Below, in pieces: positions 1-7,081 of a stretch of DNA of 10,589 bases (its first letter is position 1; every line of letters begins with the position of its first letter). Made by a program: the position numbers and the translations under genes. The notes beneath the pieces are model-generated. The model did no database searches and was not told where the DNA came from. It saw only the letters and a program-made list of their open reading frames with translations. The DNA lies in NCBI GenBank assembly GCA_022712785.1, contig JAFLJX010000061.1, positions 1-10,589 of the forward strand, written 5' to 3'. This DNA is from Mycoplasmatota bacterium. GTDB lineage: Bacteria > Bacillota_I > Bacilli_A > Izemoplasmatales > Izemoplasmataceae.

Positions 1-4
1 GCTT

Positions 5-60
5 AAAAAAATAAAAGAAAAAGCCTGAGTTTTTATTAAAACTCAAGCTTTTTTTCTTTT
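5..60 (-). terminator. Intrinsic terminator of the minus-strand gene at 36-722
   Basis: The arms at 13-33 and 38-60 pair around a TATT loop (34-37), with one mismatch and a small bulge. On the minus strand the hairpin is followed by a run of seven T (minus-strand reading of 5-11). The TAA stop of the upstream gene (36-38) sits in the loop, so the last codons are encoded in the terminator stem. The other side is also T-rich, so it may act in both directions. Confidence 0.8.
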
Positions 61-722
61 ATTGTGTTATTTAAATGTTGAATAATATTTGATAGTTGTT
101 CATTTATTGAATAGTCTAATGCATCATATAAGTATACTTTTTCTTTTGATATTAATACGGGGATATGATAATAATTCATTTTTTTTGTATTGTCGTATAT
201 TATACTTTTAATAAAGTTATTATTCTTTGTATTATCTTTCATAAATGTTACAAGTACAGCGACTTTCAATTTTGTTTTTTGATAATTATCAAGTGAATAG
301 TGTTGATGATAATCAATAACTTGTTCTATTGATACAGGGTTTTCTAGCCACAGATGACTTATTAAAAATGGTTTTTTTAATACAGGTTTAACAGCTACAT
401 CAAATATCTTGTGATAAATATGAACATCATCTATTATACTTAAAGAAAATTTCTCTCTCTTATAATCTGAATCTAAATCTGTATATGATAGAGTACCTAT
501 TTTTTCAGCTTTTATTGTCTTAGTCATACGGTCCGTAGTAAACTGTTGTCTAACTCCTACAAAAACCATTTGAATATAAAATAGTCCTAGTAATAAAATT
601 ATAATTTCTAACAAAATAACTGAAAGTAATATGTTTGTATCTTTAATCAATACAACGCTTGTTACAATAACAATTATACAAAATAAAATGTATCCTATAA
701 ATATTTTAATAAAACGAGACAT
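36..722 (-). CDS. Two-helix membrane protein of unknown function
   Basis: I do not recognise this 228-residue protein. Two hydrophobic helices are visible at about residues 6-26 and 31-55, separated by a short hydrophilic turn (KDTN). They are followed by a soluble, Lys- and Tyr-rich C-terminal domain (about 56-228) that is probably cytoplasmic. No catalytic or metal-binding motif stands out. The ATG start at 722 is supported by AAAGGAAG (728-735) and by a TATAAT box upstream at 762-767. The gene stands alone, divergent from the S41 lipoprotein, and its stop codon lies inside its terminator hairpin. The last residues (KEKKLEF) are written by the terminator arm, so the extreme C-terminus may be shaped by that RNA structure rather than by protein function. 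It could be a membrane-anchored sensor or scaffold, but nothing visible decides this. Confidence 0.8.
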   Translation of the reverse strand: MSRFIKIFIGYILFCIIVIVTSVVLIKDTNILLSVILLEIIILLLGLFYIQMVFVGVRQQFTTDRMTKTIKAEKIGTLSYTDLDSDYKREKFSLSIIDDVHIYHKIFDVAVKPVLKKPFLISHLWLENPVSIEQVIDYHQHYSLDNYQKTKLKVAVLVTFMKDNTKNNNFIKSIIYDNTKKMNYYHIPVLISKEKVYLYDALDYSINEQLSNIIQHLNNTIKEKKLEF

Positions 723-761
723 AAAATCTTCCTTTCAAATGTTTATGTAATTCTATTTCTA

Positions 762-790
762 ATTATAACACAATATTTAAAAATATTATG
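762..790 (-). promoter_or_regulatory. Putative promoter of the 36-722 gene
   Basis: On the minus strand a TATAAT box (762-767) is preceded directly by TGT, which gives an extended -10 element. The -35 position is poor (CATAAT at a 17-nt spacing). The predicted start near 755 leaves a leader of about 33 nt before the gene's ATG. Confidence 0.5.
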
Positions 791-798
791 TAAAATTT

Positions 799-830
799 AA
801 ACGAACTAATTTGGATAAATTAGTTCGTTT
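799..830. promoter_or_regulatory. Perfect 14-bp inverted repeat between divergent promoters
   Basis: AAACGAACTAATTT (799-812) is followed by GGAT and then its exact reverse complement (817-830). Neither side has a proper T-tract, and no gene ends here on either strand. An operator or a divergent-region regulatory hairpin is therefore at least as likely as a terminator. It lies upstream of both promoters, roughly 30 nt from the minus -10 box and 55 nt from the plus -35 box. Confidence 0.5.
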
Positions 831-884
831 ATCTATCGTGTGCTTTTCTTATTTTTAAGCCTATATAGCAATGGATTAAAACAA

Positions 885-913
885 TTGTATCAGTCCTTGA
901 GTTGTAGTATAAT
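885..913 (+). promoter_or_regulatory. Promoter of the S41 lipoprotein gene
   Basis: TTGTAT (885-890), a 17-nt spacer and a consensus TATAAT (908-913) make a good housekeeping-sigma promoter. The expected start near 920 gives a leader of about 74 nt before the ATG at 994, which is long enough to carry regulatory structure, although none is obvious. Confidence 0.65.
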
Positions 914-993
914 AATTATAGAAAACAATTGAATCTGTATGATATTTCAATAATATATAGGATTCATATAAACTAGTAAAAGGGAGAGATTTT

Positions 994-3900
994 ATGAAAA
1001 GAAGTAAACGAATGATTTTTCGTATAGTATTAATGAGTCTATTAGTATTTTCTTTATCAGCATGTAGTGATAGTGATGTCCCATCTATAAATATGGATGT
1101 TACATTATCACACACAGTTGGAGATGATGATATTAACTTTGATGGAGTATTTTCAGCTACCGATGAAGAAGACGGAGATGTTACTGCATCAATCGTTATT
1201 GATGACGACTCAGTGGACTATTTAACTGCAGGAACATATACAATAACTGTTACTGCTAAAGACGCGGCTGGTAATGTAGCTGAAAGTGTGTTTGATATAA
1301 CTATTAAAAATGAGACAGTTCCACCTGTTATTATAGGTATGGAAAATGTATCATTGAAACAAGGTGAGGATGACTATGTTTATTCTACTGGTGTAACTGC
1401 GAGCGATATCTTTGATGGAGATATTACTTCGTCAATTATTATTGATGACAGTGAAGTGAATTATACAACTATTGGGATTTATCGCGTGTACTTTAACGTA
1501 AGTGATTCTTCAGGGAATGAAGCATCAGAATCAATCAATGTTTCAATAGTTTCTGAAATTATTGCACCTACACTTGATGGAATTGAAGATAAAACAATTG
1601 GATTGGATACAGAGTTACCTAGTTTTCTAAGTGGTGTTACTGCAAACGATAACCTAGATGGAGATATTACAAGTGCAATAGTAGTTACTCACAGCACTAT
1701 AGATACTTCTGTTCTAGGAACATATATAATTACATATACTATTAAAGACGCTGCATTAAATACAACTATTGAAACAGTTACTTTAAATGTAGTAGATATG
1801 ACGCCTCCAGTAATTGAAGGTACAAGAAATTTATCTTTTAAAGTATTTACAGAACCAAATTTCTTATGGAGTCAAATTACAATATTTGATAATATTGATG
1901 GGGACTTATTAAGTGAAATTGTATTTGATGATAGTGAAGTGGATATGTCTGTATTAGGTGCTTATGACTTAACTTATTCTGTAACAGATGCTGCAGGTAA
2001 CACTACTAGTATTACTGTAACAGTAAATGTTAAAGATTATACTAAACCAGATTTTGTATTAAATGAAATAATTTATTATCTTGATGGAGATGCAACTCCA
2101 AATTACTTAGATTATATTCAAGTAATTGATAATTATGATGGAGATATATCAGACCAAGTTATCTTTGATGATAGCAGTGTTGATTTAAATTCATCTGGTG
2201 TATATACAATTATAATGACAGTTGTGGACACATCAGGTAATTCAATGTCTGCAGAACTTGAATTAGTAGTACCAACTGAAACATCTGTAAACAATGTATT
2301 GGATGATATTGCTGAGTATACACCTCAAACAACTCCAATAGATGAAAACCTTGTATTACCTAGTGTTGGTACAAATGGTTCTACTATTGTTTGGAATTCA
2401 TTAAATGATTTACATATGACAGATGCAGGTAAAATTTTACCTCCAGGTATTGGTGAACTTGGTGAGTTTGTTACTTTAGTAGCAACGTATACATTTGATA
2501 ATTATGCTAAAACTATAGAATATGAATTAATTGTTGCACCAAAAGAAGAAGCAACAATTGATTCAAAAGAAACATATGATTACATCGCTCTTGGAGAAGA
2601 GTATGTGTCAAGTGATGGAACTTTAGATGCTTATTATGAACCTAACGGAAATGTTCCTTATGTTGATATTTCTGATTTGTTGGAAGTATCTAAGGGTGCG
2701 GTTGATTTTGATTTATTAGAATTTTCTTATACAGCTCCTATACTTACTGTTACATACGATGTTGAGTATGAAGATGATGATGGTATAATGCAAACTGATA
2801 CATATACAGCGTACTTTGATTTCGAAGAAAATACAGTTACATCAGCTTCTTCTGACTTCTTTAATGGATACATGGAATCAACTTCAAGTAGTTTTGGTGA
2901 TGGATTAACTTTCATAGGATCAGAAGGACTTGACCCTCATGAAATTGTATTTGATCTTGGATACTATGGATTTGATATGGTGGTATATGATGATTCAGGT
3001 GAAGATAAATTCTTAATCCCATTTAATATTCTTGAATTACTATTATTTGGAGATACTTATTATGATGTATATTTCAACCATGAATCATTCTTTGGAACAG
3101 AGCATTGGCAATTATCAAACTCATCTGATGCTAGTTCATTAACTGCTAGAACATCTACGTTTAATAGTGCGACTATGCCAAGAGATTTGAAAATGGCTGC
3201 ATATAATTATATGGCATTCACAATGGATTATTATTATGGAATCAAAGACTTTTTAGGTATTGAAACATATTATACAGAATTAGAACCATACATAAATGAT
3301 ATGATTTACTCAAATGATGTTGATTTCTATCGCGCATTATTCGAGTTTGTATACGGACTGGATGATCCTCATAGTTCTCATTCATCTACAGGATATTATG
3401 AAAACACAAGTTATGGGTACTCTTTATCTCTAGCAGATTTAGGTGACCGCGTGGCAGGTTATTATCAAAAAAGTTGGAGTGTACAAGACTCTTATGAAGA
3501 AAAATACGGAACTTCAATTCCATCTCCTTACTTACTTCCTGATGGGAAAACTGCCATCATCTATATTTCAGGATTTGCAATTGAAACACCAGATGAATTT
3601 AAAGCTGCTTTAGATTTATTACCACCTGAAATTGAAAATGTAATTGTAGATGTTGCGAATAACGGTGGAGGAAACTCAGGCGCAGCTTGGAGAGTCTTTG
3701 GATATATGACTGAAGAAACATTCTCTATTCACTTCCAAAATCCACTTGACGGTTCAGCAATAACTTATAATTATGAAAGTGAATATGATGCATACGATTA
3801 TAACTGGTTTGTTCTTACATCTCCTGTTACATTTAGTGCAGCGAATATGTTCGCTAATATTGCTCAAGAATTAGGAATTCCATTAATCGGACAGAACTCA

Positions 3901-4122
3901 AGTGGTGGAGCGTCATCAATCCAATTGATTCAACCATTTGGTGGTTCAGCATTAATTATTAGTTCAAACTCTGTTATTAGTGGTAGAACTTTCAATGAAG
4001 AAACAGGTGAATACGAATATTATTCACTTGAATATGGTGTTGAAGTTGATTATGAAATTATTGATTTCTTAAATGACGAAGATTTAATTGCTGCAATTAA
4101 CGATATATTAAATATCGAATAA
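994..4122 (+). CDS. Surface lipoprotein with five DUF5011-like Ig domains and a C-terminal S41 peptidase domain
   Basis: This 1042-residue protein starts with a lipoprotein signal peptide: a basic N-terminus, a hydrophobic core and the lipobox LSAC with lipidated Cys24. Five tandem Ig-like repeats of about 75-78 residues follow (about 31-104, 110-187, 191-268, 271-348, 351-427). Each carries the D-x-x-DGD(I/V/L) and 'G-Y/T-x-(I/V/L)-x-x-x-V-x-D-x-x-(G/L)N' signatures of DUF5011/HYR-type domains. Residues about 428-515 resemble an atrophied bacterial Ig domain (NGSTIVWNS). The C-terminus (about 730-1042) is S41 peptidase-like: DDPHSSHSS with candidate His793, the DVANNGGGN loop (886-894), TFSAAN with the probable nucleophile Ser948, GQNSSGG (966-972) and EYGVEVD (1013-1019). 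The lysine of CtpA-type enzymes is absent, so a tricorn/IRBP-like Ser-His arrangement is more likely. No PDZ domain is recognised. It is probably anchored outside the membrane, with the Ig stalk presenting the protease. AGGGAGAG (981-988) supports the ATG start. Confidence 0.9.
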   Translation: MKRSKRMIFRIVLMSLLVFSLSACSDSDVPSINMDVTLSHTVGDDDINFDGVFSATDEEDGDVTASIVIDDDSVDYLTAGTYTITVTAKDAAGNVAESVFDITIKNETVPPVIIGMENVSLKQGEDDYVYSTGVTASDIFDGDITSSIIIDDSEVNYTTIGIYRVYFNVSDSSGNEASESINVSIVSEIIAPTLDGIEDKTIGLDTELPSFLSGVTANDNLDGDITSAIVVTHSTIDTSVLGTYIITYTIKDAALNTTIETVTLNVVDMTPPVIEGTRNLSFKVFTEPNFLWSQITIFDNIDGDLLSEIVFDDSEVDMSVLGAYDLTYSVTDAAGNTTSITVTVNVKDYTKPDFVLNEIIYYLDGDATPNYLDYIQVIDNYDGDISDQVIFDDSSVDLNSSGVYTIIMTVVDTSGNSMSAELELVVPTETSVNNVLDDIAEYTPQTTPIDENLVLPSVGTNGSTIVWNSLNDLHMTDAGKILPPGIGELGEFVTLVATYTFDNYAKTIEYELIVAPKEEATIDSKETYDYIALGEEYVSSDGTLDAYYEPNGNVPYVDISDLLEVSKGAVDFDLLEFSYTAPILTVTYDVEYEDDDGIMQTDTYTAYFDFEENTVTSASSDFFNGYMESTSSSFGDGLTFIGSEGLDPHEIVFDLGYYGFDMVVYDDSGEDKFLIPFNILELLLFGDTYYDVYFNHESFFGTEHWQLSNSSDASSLTARTSTFNSATMPRDLKMAAYNYMAFTMDYYYGIKDFLGIETYYTELEPYINDMIYSNDVDFYRALFEFVYGLDDPHSSHSSTGYYENTSYGYSLSLADLGDRVAGYYQKSWSVQDSYEEKYGTSIPSPYLLPDGKTAIIYISGFAIETPDEFKAALDLLPPEIENVIVDVANNGGGNSGAAWRVFGYMTEETFSIHFQNPLDGSAITYNYESEYDAYDYNWFVLTSPVTFSAANMFANIAQELGIPLIGQNSSGGASSIQLIQPFGGSALIISSNSVISGRTFNEETGEYEYYSLEYGVEVDYEIIDFLNDEDLIAAINDILNIE

Positions 4123-4129
4123 ACAAAAT

Positions 4130-4166
4130 AAAAAGTAACTTTTCAATTTGAAAAGTTACTTTTTTT
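4130..4166. terminator. Bidirectional terminator between convergent genes
   Basis: A perfect 15-bp stem (4130-4144 with 4150-4164) closes a 5-nt loop and has T-runs on both strands. It begins 8 nt after the lipoprotein stop codon. On the minus strand it overlaps the stop codon of the DUF3899-like gene by two bases, so it serves both genes. Confidence 0.9.
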
Positions 4167-4536
4167 AAATGAATAATAATATAAGTCCAATAAGTAAAAA
4201 CGGTACTGATGCAATCCATAATGATTTAAAAACATGTGATGATATTTTTGGTTTTTCTGTAATATAATCAATATATGATTGATTTTTCCTTTTACCTGCA
4301 ATATTGAGCCAAAACGACTGAACACCATAATTCATTAAACTAAATAAATTTTCATTGGTAATAAAGAACAACCACCCGAGTGCAAACAGTAAAAATCCTG
4401 AAATAAATAGTGCATCTATTAATTCGGCTGTAGTAAACGTTTGTGAATATAATAACGTTAAACCTGTAAATATAATTCCGACTACAAGTGCAATCAATAT
4501 TGTTTTAAGAGTAACAACCTTTTTTTTGTAAAGCAT
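4165..4536 (-). CDS. DUF3899-like small membrane protein
   Basis: This 123-residue protein has three hydrophobic helices at about residues 10-30, 38-58 and 104-122. A basic segment between helices 2 and 3 (GKRKNQSYIDYITEKPK) should face the cytoplasm. The helix-2 end followed by NENLFSLMNYGVQSF, a basic patch, SYIDYITEK and a final short helix resembles the DUF3899 family of small Firmicute membrane proteins, whose function is unknown. An in-frame start 96 nt upstream (4632) is possible, but I chose 4536. GGAGG (4544-4548) lies 7 nt before this ATG, and a near-consensus promoter (4567-4595) sits inside the longer reading frame, so its transcript would begin downstream of 4632. The gene is monocistronic and converges on the lipoprotein gene. 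Family assignment is from pattern only. Confidence 0.82.
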   Translation of the reverse strand: MLYKKKVVTLKTILIALVVGIIFTGLTLLYSQTFTTAELIDALFISGFLLFALGWLFFITNENLFSLMNYGVQSFWLNIAGKRKNQSYIDYITEKPKISSHVFKSLWIASVPFLLIGLILLFI

Positions 4537-4540
4537 ATTA

Positions 4541-4548
4541 ATTCCTCC
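4541..4548 (-). promoter_or_regulatory. Ribosome binding site that fixes the 4536 start
   Basis: The minus strand reads GGAGGAAT here, with the GGAGG core 7 nt upstream of ATG at 4536. The alternative start at 4632 has no comparable site. Confidence 0.85.
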
Positions 4549-4566
4549 GATTCTAACAATAAGACT

Positions 4567-4595
4567 ATTATATATCTTAAGAAGGTTAAATGCAA
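4567..4595 (-). promoter_or_regulatory. Promoter of the DUF3899-like gene
   Basis: Read on the minus strand: TTGCAT (4590-4595), a 17-nt spacer and TATAAT (4567-4572). Transcription should begin near 4560, about 24 nt before the chosen start codon. Confidence 0.7.
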
Positions 4596-4780
4596 TTAAA
4601 ACAATGATGTGAAGTTTACTAGAAAGCCTCATAATTCGCTTATGGACAATTTTTTTAAAAAAAGGTATAAATACTTATTGATTTTTTTGTATAAGATGTA
4701 ACGTTCTGAAAGTATGCATATACTATCATGTGATGTCTATACGGTAAAAGACGTAAGTGATTTTTAATAATATATAAAGA
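4596..4780. other. Non-coding gap with no identified feature
   Basis: This A+T-rich stretch lies between the DUF3899-like gene's promoter and the oligoendopeptidase terminator. Both flanking genes are on the minus strand. I see no reading frame with a ribosome binding site, no strong promoter and only very short inverted repeats. Confidence 0.6.
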
Positions 4781-4821
4781 AAAACATCAATTATGATTGT
4801 GAGTATCATAATTGATGTTTT
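4771..4821 (-). terminator. Terminator of the oligoendopeptidase gene
   Basis: A perfect 17-bp stem (4781-4797 with 4805-4821) encloses a 7-nt loop. On the minus strand it is followed by TTTTTCTTTA. It lies about 35 nt beyond the oligoendopeptidase stop codon. Confidence 0.88.
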
Positions 4822-4856
4822 CTATTAGGCAACTTGTTTGTTTTTAAAAAATGTAT

Positions 4857-6548
4857 TTATAATTTTGTGTCATCTATACTATCTAGATAGTCTTTTATAG
4901 GTTTAATTATCTCAGTTACAACACCATCTTTAAATGGATTTTTAAGCTTTGCACTTTCAACTAAGTTTACGAAACTTTTTGATCCTCCAAGTTTACATAA
5001 AGCTAGGTATTGTTTAAATGCAGCTTGATGATTCTCTTGACTTTTAATCCAAAATTGGAAAGCACAAACTTGTGCGAGAGTATAATCAATATAATAGAAC
5101 GGTGCTCCAAAGATATGTCCTTGACGGTACCAAAATGTTCCTTTTTCCATAAATGAATCATCACCATAGTCTTTAAACGGTAAATATTTTTTCTCTATTT
5201 TACGCCATAAGTCTTTTCTTTCATCTGTTGATAATTCTGGGTTTTCATAAATAGCATGTTGGAATTCATCAACTAGAGCTCCGTAAGGTAAAAATGATAT
5301 AGACCCAGCTAGATGATTGAACTTATATTTATCTGTATCTTCTTCAAAGAATTTATCAATCCATGGCCATGCCAAGAATTCCATACTCATTGAATGTATT
5401 TCAGCTGCTTCCATAGTAGGCCATCTGTATTCAGGTATATGATCTCTACTTGAAAATACTTGGAAGGCATGTCCTGCTTCATGAGTTAACACATCAACAT
5501 CATGTGATGTACCGTTAAAGTTAGCAAAAATAAATGGTGCTTTATAGTCTGGAAGATAAGTACAATACCCGCCACCAGATTTCCCTGGTTTAGAATCTAA
5601 CTCTAGTAAATTATGTTCTAACATAAAAGTAAAGAACTTATCAGTTTCAGGACTCATTTCTTTATACATGTCTTTTGCATGATTTACTGCCCATTTTGAG
5701 TCTCCTTTTGGAGTAGGGTTACCACTTAAGAATGATAAAGCTAAATCGTATGATTTAGGTTCACTGATTCCTAATCGTTTTGCTTTTCTTGATGTAAGTT
5801 CAGTTACTAAAGGAACGACACTTTTAAATATTTGATCTCTGTATCCTTTAACGTCAATACTGTTATAATCTGTTCTTCCAAAACGATCATATCCTAATTG
5901 AACAAAATTTTCATATCCTAATTTTTTAGCTATTGTATGTCTTAGTTTAACCATGTCATCATAGATACGATCTATATGATCTTCATTATCTTCAAAGAAA
6001 GCTGACACAATTAGCTGTGCTTGGTGTCTTGTTTCTCTATTTTTGTCTTGCATGAATGGTGTCATTTGACTTAGGTTATATGTTCCACCCTGAAATTCTA
6101 TTTTAGCTCCAGCTAATAGTTTTGAGTATTCAGTAGAAAGTTTATTTTCTTGTTGTAACTCAACAATTATTTCAGGGCTAAATGTTTTTTGAGCAACTTC
6201 ACCTTTTTCAAATATTAACGTACCATATTTTTTTGTTAATTCTTTTCTATATTCAGATGCGAGTAGTTTCTTCATAAAGGTTTGTTCTAGTTGTTGCAAG
6301 TGAGGCATGTTTTCATCAAAAAACTCTTGTTCTTTTTCGTAAAACTTATCAGTAGTGTCAACCGTGTTTCTAATTCCTACTAATTGATTTAAAGTAGACA
6401 TTTCATCATCTAATTTAAATACTTCATTAATTGCACTAAATTCAACATCAAATGATTTATTAGTTGCAATCAGCTCTAATTGAGTATTCACTCTTTCTTT
6501 GTATGATTCTAAATCTGGTCTTGTATACTTAAACTCTTCAAATTTCAT
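4857..6548 (-). CDS. M3-family zinc oligoendopeptidase (PepF-related)
   Basis: This 563-residue protein is a cytoplasmic zinc metallopeptidase that should cleave short oligopeptides, probably recycling imported or degraded peptides. The zinc site is HEAGH at residues 356-360 (ligands His356 and His360, catalytic Glu357). Glu383, in MEAAEIHSMSMEF and 27 residues after the first His, aligns with the third M3 ligand. The downstream segment RQGHIFGAPFYYIDY (475-489) fits the substrate-binding His/Tyr region of M3 enzymes. The sequence around the zinc site (HEAGHAFQVFSSRD, EYRWPTMEA) is typical of the 'M3 family, not PepF' subgroup (TIGR02289 type), and the length fits. There is no signal peptide. 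AAGGAGGAA (6552-6560) stands 5 nt before the ATG. The gene is monocistronic, has its own terminator and is divergent from tRNA-Val. I leave out a symbol because subgroup naming is not settled by sequence alone. Confidence 0.95.
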   Translation of the reverse strand: MKFEEFKYTRPDLESYKERVNTQLELIATNKSFDVEFSAINEVFKLDDEMSTLNQLVGIRNTVDTTDKFYEKEQEFFDENMPHLQQLEQTFMKKLLASEYRKELTKKYGTLIFEKGEVAQKTFSPEIIVELQQENKLSTEYSKLLAGAKIEFQGGTYNLSQMTPFMQDKNRETRHQAQLIVSAFFEDNEDHIDRIYDDMVKLRHTIAKKLGYENFVQLGYDRFGRTDYNSIDVKGYRDQIFKSVVPLVTELTSRKAKRLGISEPKSYDLALSFLSGNPTPKGDSKWAVNHAKDMYKEMSPETDKFFTFMLEHNLLELDSKPGKSGGGYCTYLPDYKAPFIFANFNGTSHDVDVLTHEAGHAFQVFSSRDHIPEYRWPTMEAAEIHSMSMEFLAWPWIDKFFEEDTDKYKFNHLAGSISFLPYGALVDEFQHAIYENPELSTDERKDLWRKIEKKYLPFKDYGDDSFMEKGTFWYRQGHIFGAPFYYIDYTLAQVCAFQFWIKSQENHQAAFKQYLALCKLGGSKSFVNLVESAKLKNPFKDGVVTEIIKPIKDYLDSIDDTKL

Positions 6549-6577
6549 AAGTTCCTCCTTGTATATTTCTTATTTAA

Positions 6578-6606
6578 ATTATAAACTATTTAATTAAAAT
6601 ATAAAA
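6578..6606 (-). promoter_or_regulatory. Putative promoter of the oligoendopeptidase gene
   Basis: The minus strand has a consensus TATAAT (6578-6583). The matching -35 at a 17-nt spacing (TTTTAT, 6601-6606) is weak. The predicted leader is about 22 nt. Confidence 0.45.
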
Positions 6607-6611
6607 GGGTT

Positions 6612-6640
6612 TTGACATTTTATAAGAAGTAAAAAAGAAT
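6612..6640 (+). promoter_or_regulatory. Putative promoter of tRNA-Val
   Basis: Consensus TTGACA (6612-6617) is followed after 17 nt by AAGAAT (6635-6640, four of six consensus bases). This gives a precursor leader of about 35-40 nt. A weaker alternative is TAGACT (6642-6647) with TATTCT (6665-6670), which would start just before the tRNA. Confidence 0.5.
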
Positions 6641-6683
6641 ATAGACTTTTTAATAATTTAATGATATTCTATTTATAGACTTT

Positions 6684-6759
6684 GGAGGATTAGCTCAGTT
6701 GGGAGAGCACTTGCCTTACAAGCAAGGGGTCACTGGTTCGAGCCCAGTATTCTCCACCA
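6684..6759 (+). tRNA. tRNA-Val (anticodon UAC)
   Basis: This is a complete 76-nt cloverleaf. The acceptor GGAGGAT pairs with ATTCTCC (one G-T pair), the D stem is GCTC/GAGC, and the anticodon stem is CTTGC/GCAAG. The loop CTTACAA gives anticodon TAC, which reads GUN valine codons. The T stem ACTGG/CCAGT carries loop TTCGAGC. CCA is encoded. It is a single-gene unit with its own terminator, transcribed divergently from the oligoendopeptidase gene. Its 3' end, starting at the T-loop TTCG (6737), recurs in diverged form at 10283. Confidence 0.98.
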
Positions 6760-6823
6760 TTTGACACCAGTACCGAGAATTTATGGAGTATTTATATACT
6801 TTATATGAATTCTCGGTTTTTGT
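6737..6823 (+). repeat. Direct repeat copy 1: tRNA-Val 3' end plus terminator
   Basis: The T-loop TTCG through the encoded CCA and the following terminator recurs at 10283-10369 in the same orientation and at a constant offset of 3546 bp. Over 6748-6823, 68 of 76 bases match with no gap. Before that, only the T-loop TTCG and a few further bases agree, and upstream of 6737 the match ends. The two copies bracket the whole ABC transporter operon. Confidence 0.85.
6772..6821 (+). terminator. Terminator of tRNA-Val
   Basis: ACCGAGAATT (6772-6781) pairs with AATTCTCGGT (6808-6817), followed by TTTTT (6817-6821). The loop contains a small inner hairpin, AGTAT/ATACT (6787-6791 with 6796-6800). Confidence 0.88.
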
Positions 6824-7007
6824 ATTCTCAAAAAAAGCCTAAAAAGTTGCATATTTTGGTGATATTGAAAATATGCATTCCTTATTGTTTCAAGGGTTTA
6901 GTTTGAAACTCGGAATTCAATTTGATAAGTAGAAATTCAAAATTAAATGAGGATTCTTAATATACCATATTTGGTACTATCTTATGAGATAGTGCCTTTT
7001 TTGTTGG
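6824..7007 (+). other. Non-coding stretch with a hairpin and an isolated terminator
   Basis: No gene with a ribosome binding site is seen. The stretch holds a perfect 10-bp hairpin, TGCATATTTT (6848-6857) with AAAATATGCA (6868-6877), a short TTTCAA/TTGAAA pairing near 6888-6908, and an intrinsic terminator (6973-7002). A reading frame from 6947 runs into the permease gene, but it starts upstream of that gene's promoter and has no binding site. Confidence 0.5.
6973..7002 (+). terminator. Intrinsic terminator just upstream of the ABC operon promoter
   Basis: GGTACTATCT (6973-6982) pairs with AGATAGTGCC (6987-6996) with one G-T pair, a TATG loop and a run of six T (6997-7002). It ends 5 nt before the -35 box of the next promoter, so it cannot be that operon's leader attenuator. 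It insulates the operon from upstream transcription or ends an unidentified small transcript. Confidence 0.82.
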
Positions 7008-7036
7008 TTGACAATCTGAAAAGAATATGTTTTAAT
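7008..7036 (+). promoter_or_regulatory. Promoter of the ABC transporter operon
   Basis: Consensus TTGACA (7008-7013), a 17-nt spacer and TTTAAT (7031-7036), preceded by TGT as an extended -10 motif. Transcription should start near 7043, giving a leader of about 39 nt. This is the strongest protein-gene promoter in the window, which suits an operon held down by its own repressor. Confidence 0.78.
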
Positions 7037-7060
7037 ATTGTTATGCTGTATTACTACAAT
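7037..7060. promoter_or_regulatory. Candidate operator over the operon's start site
   Basis: ATTGT (7037-7041) and ACAAT (7056-7060) form the ends of an imperfect 24-bp dyad covering the predicted transcription start. Only the outer five bases per side and a few inner positions are symmetric. The position would suit the GntR-type repressor encoded downstream, but the match is weak. Confidence 0.25.
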
Positions 7061-7081
7061 GACACACGAGGGAGTGAGATA

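Noticed and set aside
876..1115. Minus-strand frame of 79 codons
   Set aside because: It overlaps the promoter and signal-peptide region of the lipoprotein, with no binding site. It is a shadow.
1084..2280. Nucleotide-level tandem repeats behind the five Ig domains
   Set aside because: The domains are similar only at protein level; the DNA has diverged, so there is no recent repeat expansion.
4537..4632. N-terminal extension of the DUF3899-like protein
   Set aside because: The promoter at 4567-4595 lies inside the extension, and GGAGG is placed for the start at 4536.
6684..6759. Mobile element with integrase next to tRNA-Val
   Set aside because: No integrase, transposase, replication or phage gene exists between the two repeat copies. 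Only the repeat supports integration, so I report it as a hypothesis and not as a mobile element.
6947..7081. N-terminal extension of the first permease to an ATG at 6947
   Set aside because: The extension spans a terminator and the operon promoter and has no binding site. The internal ATG at 7082 has a good one.
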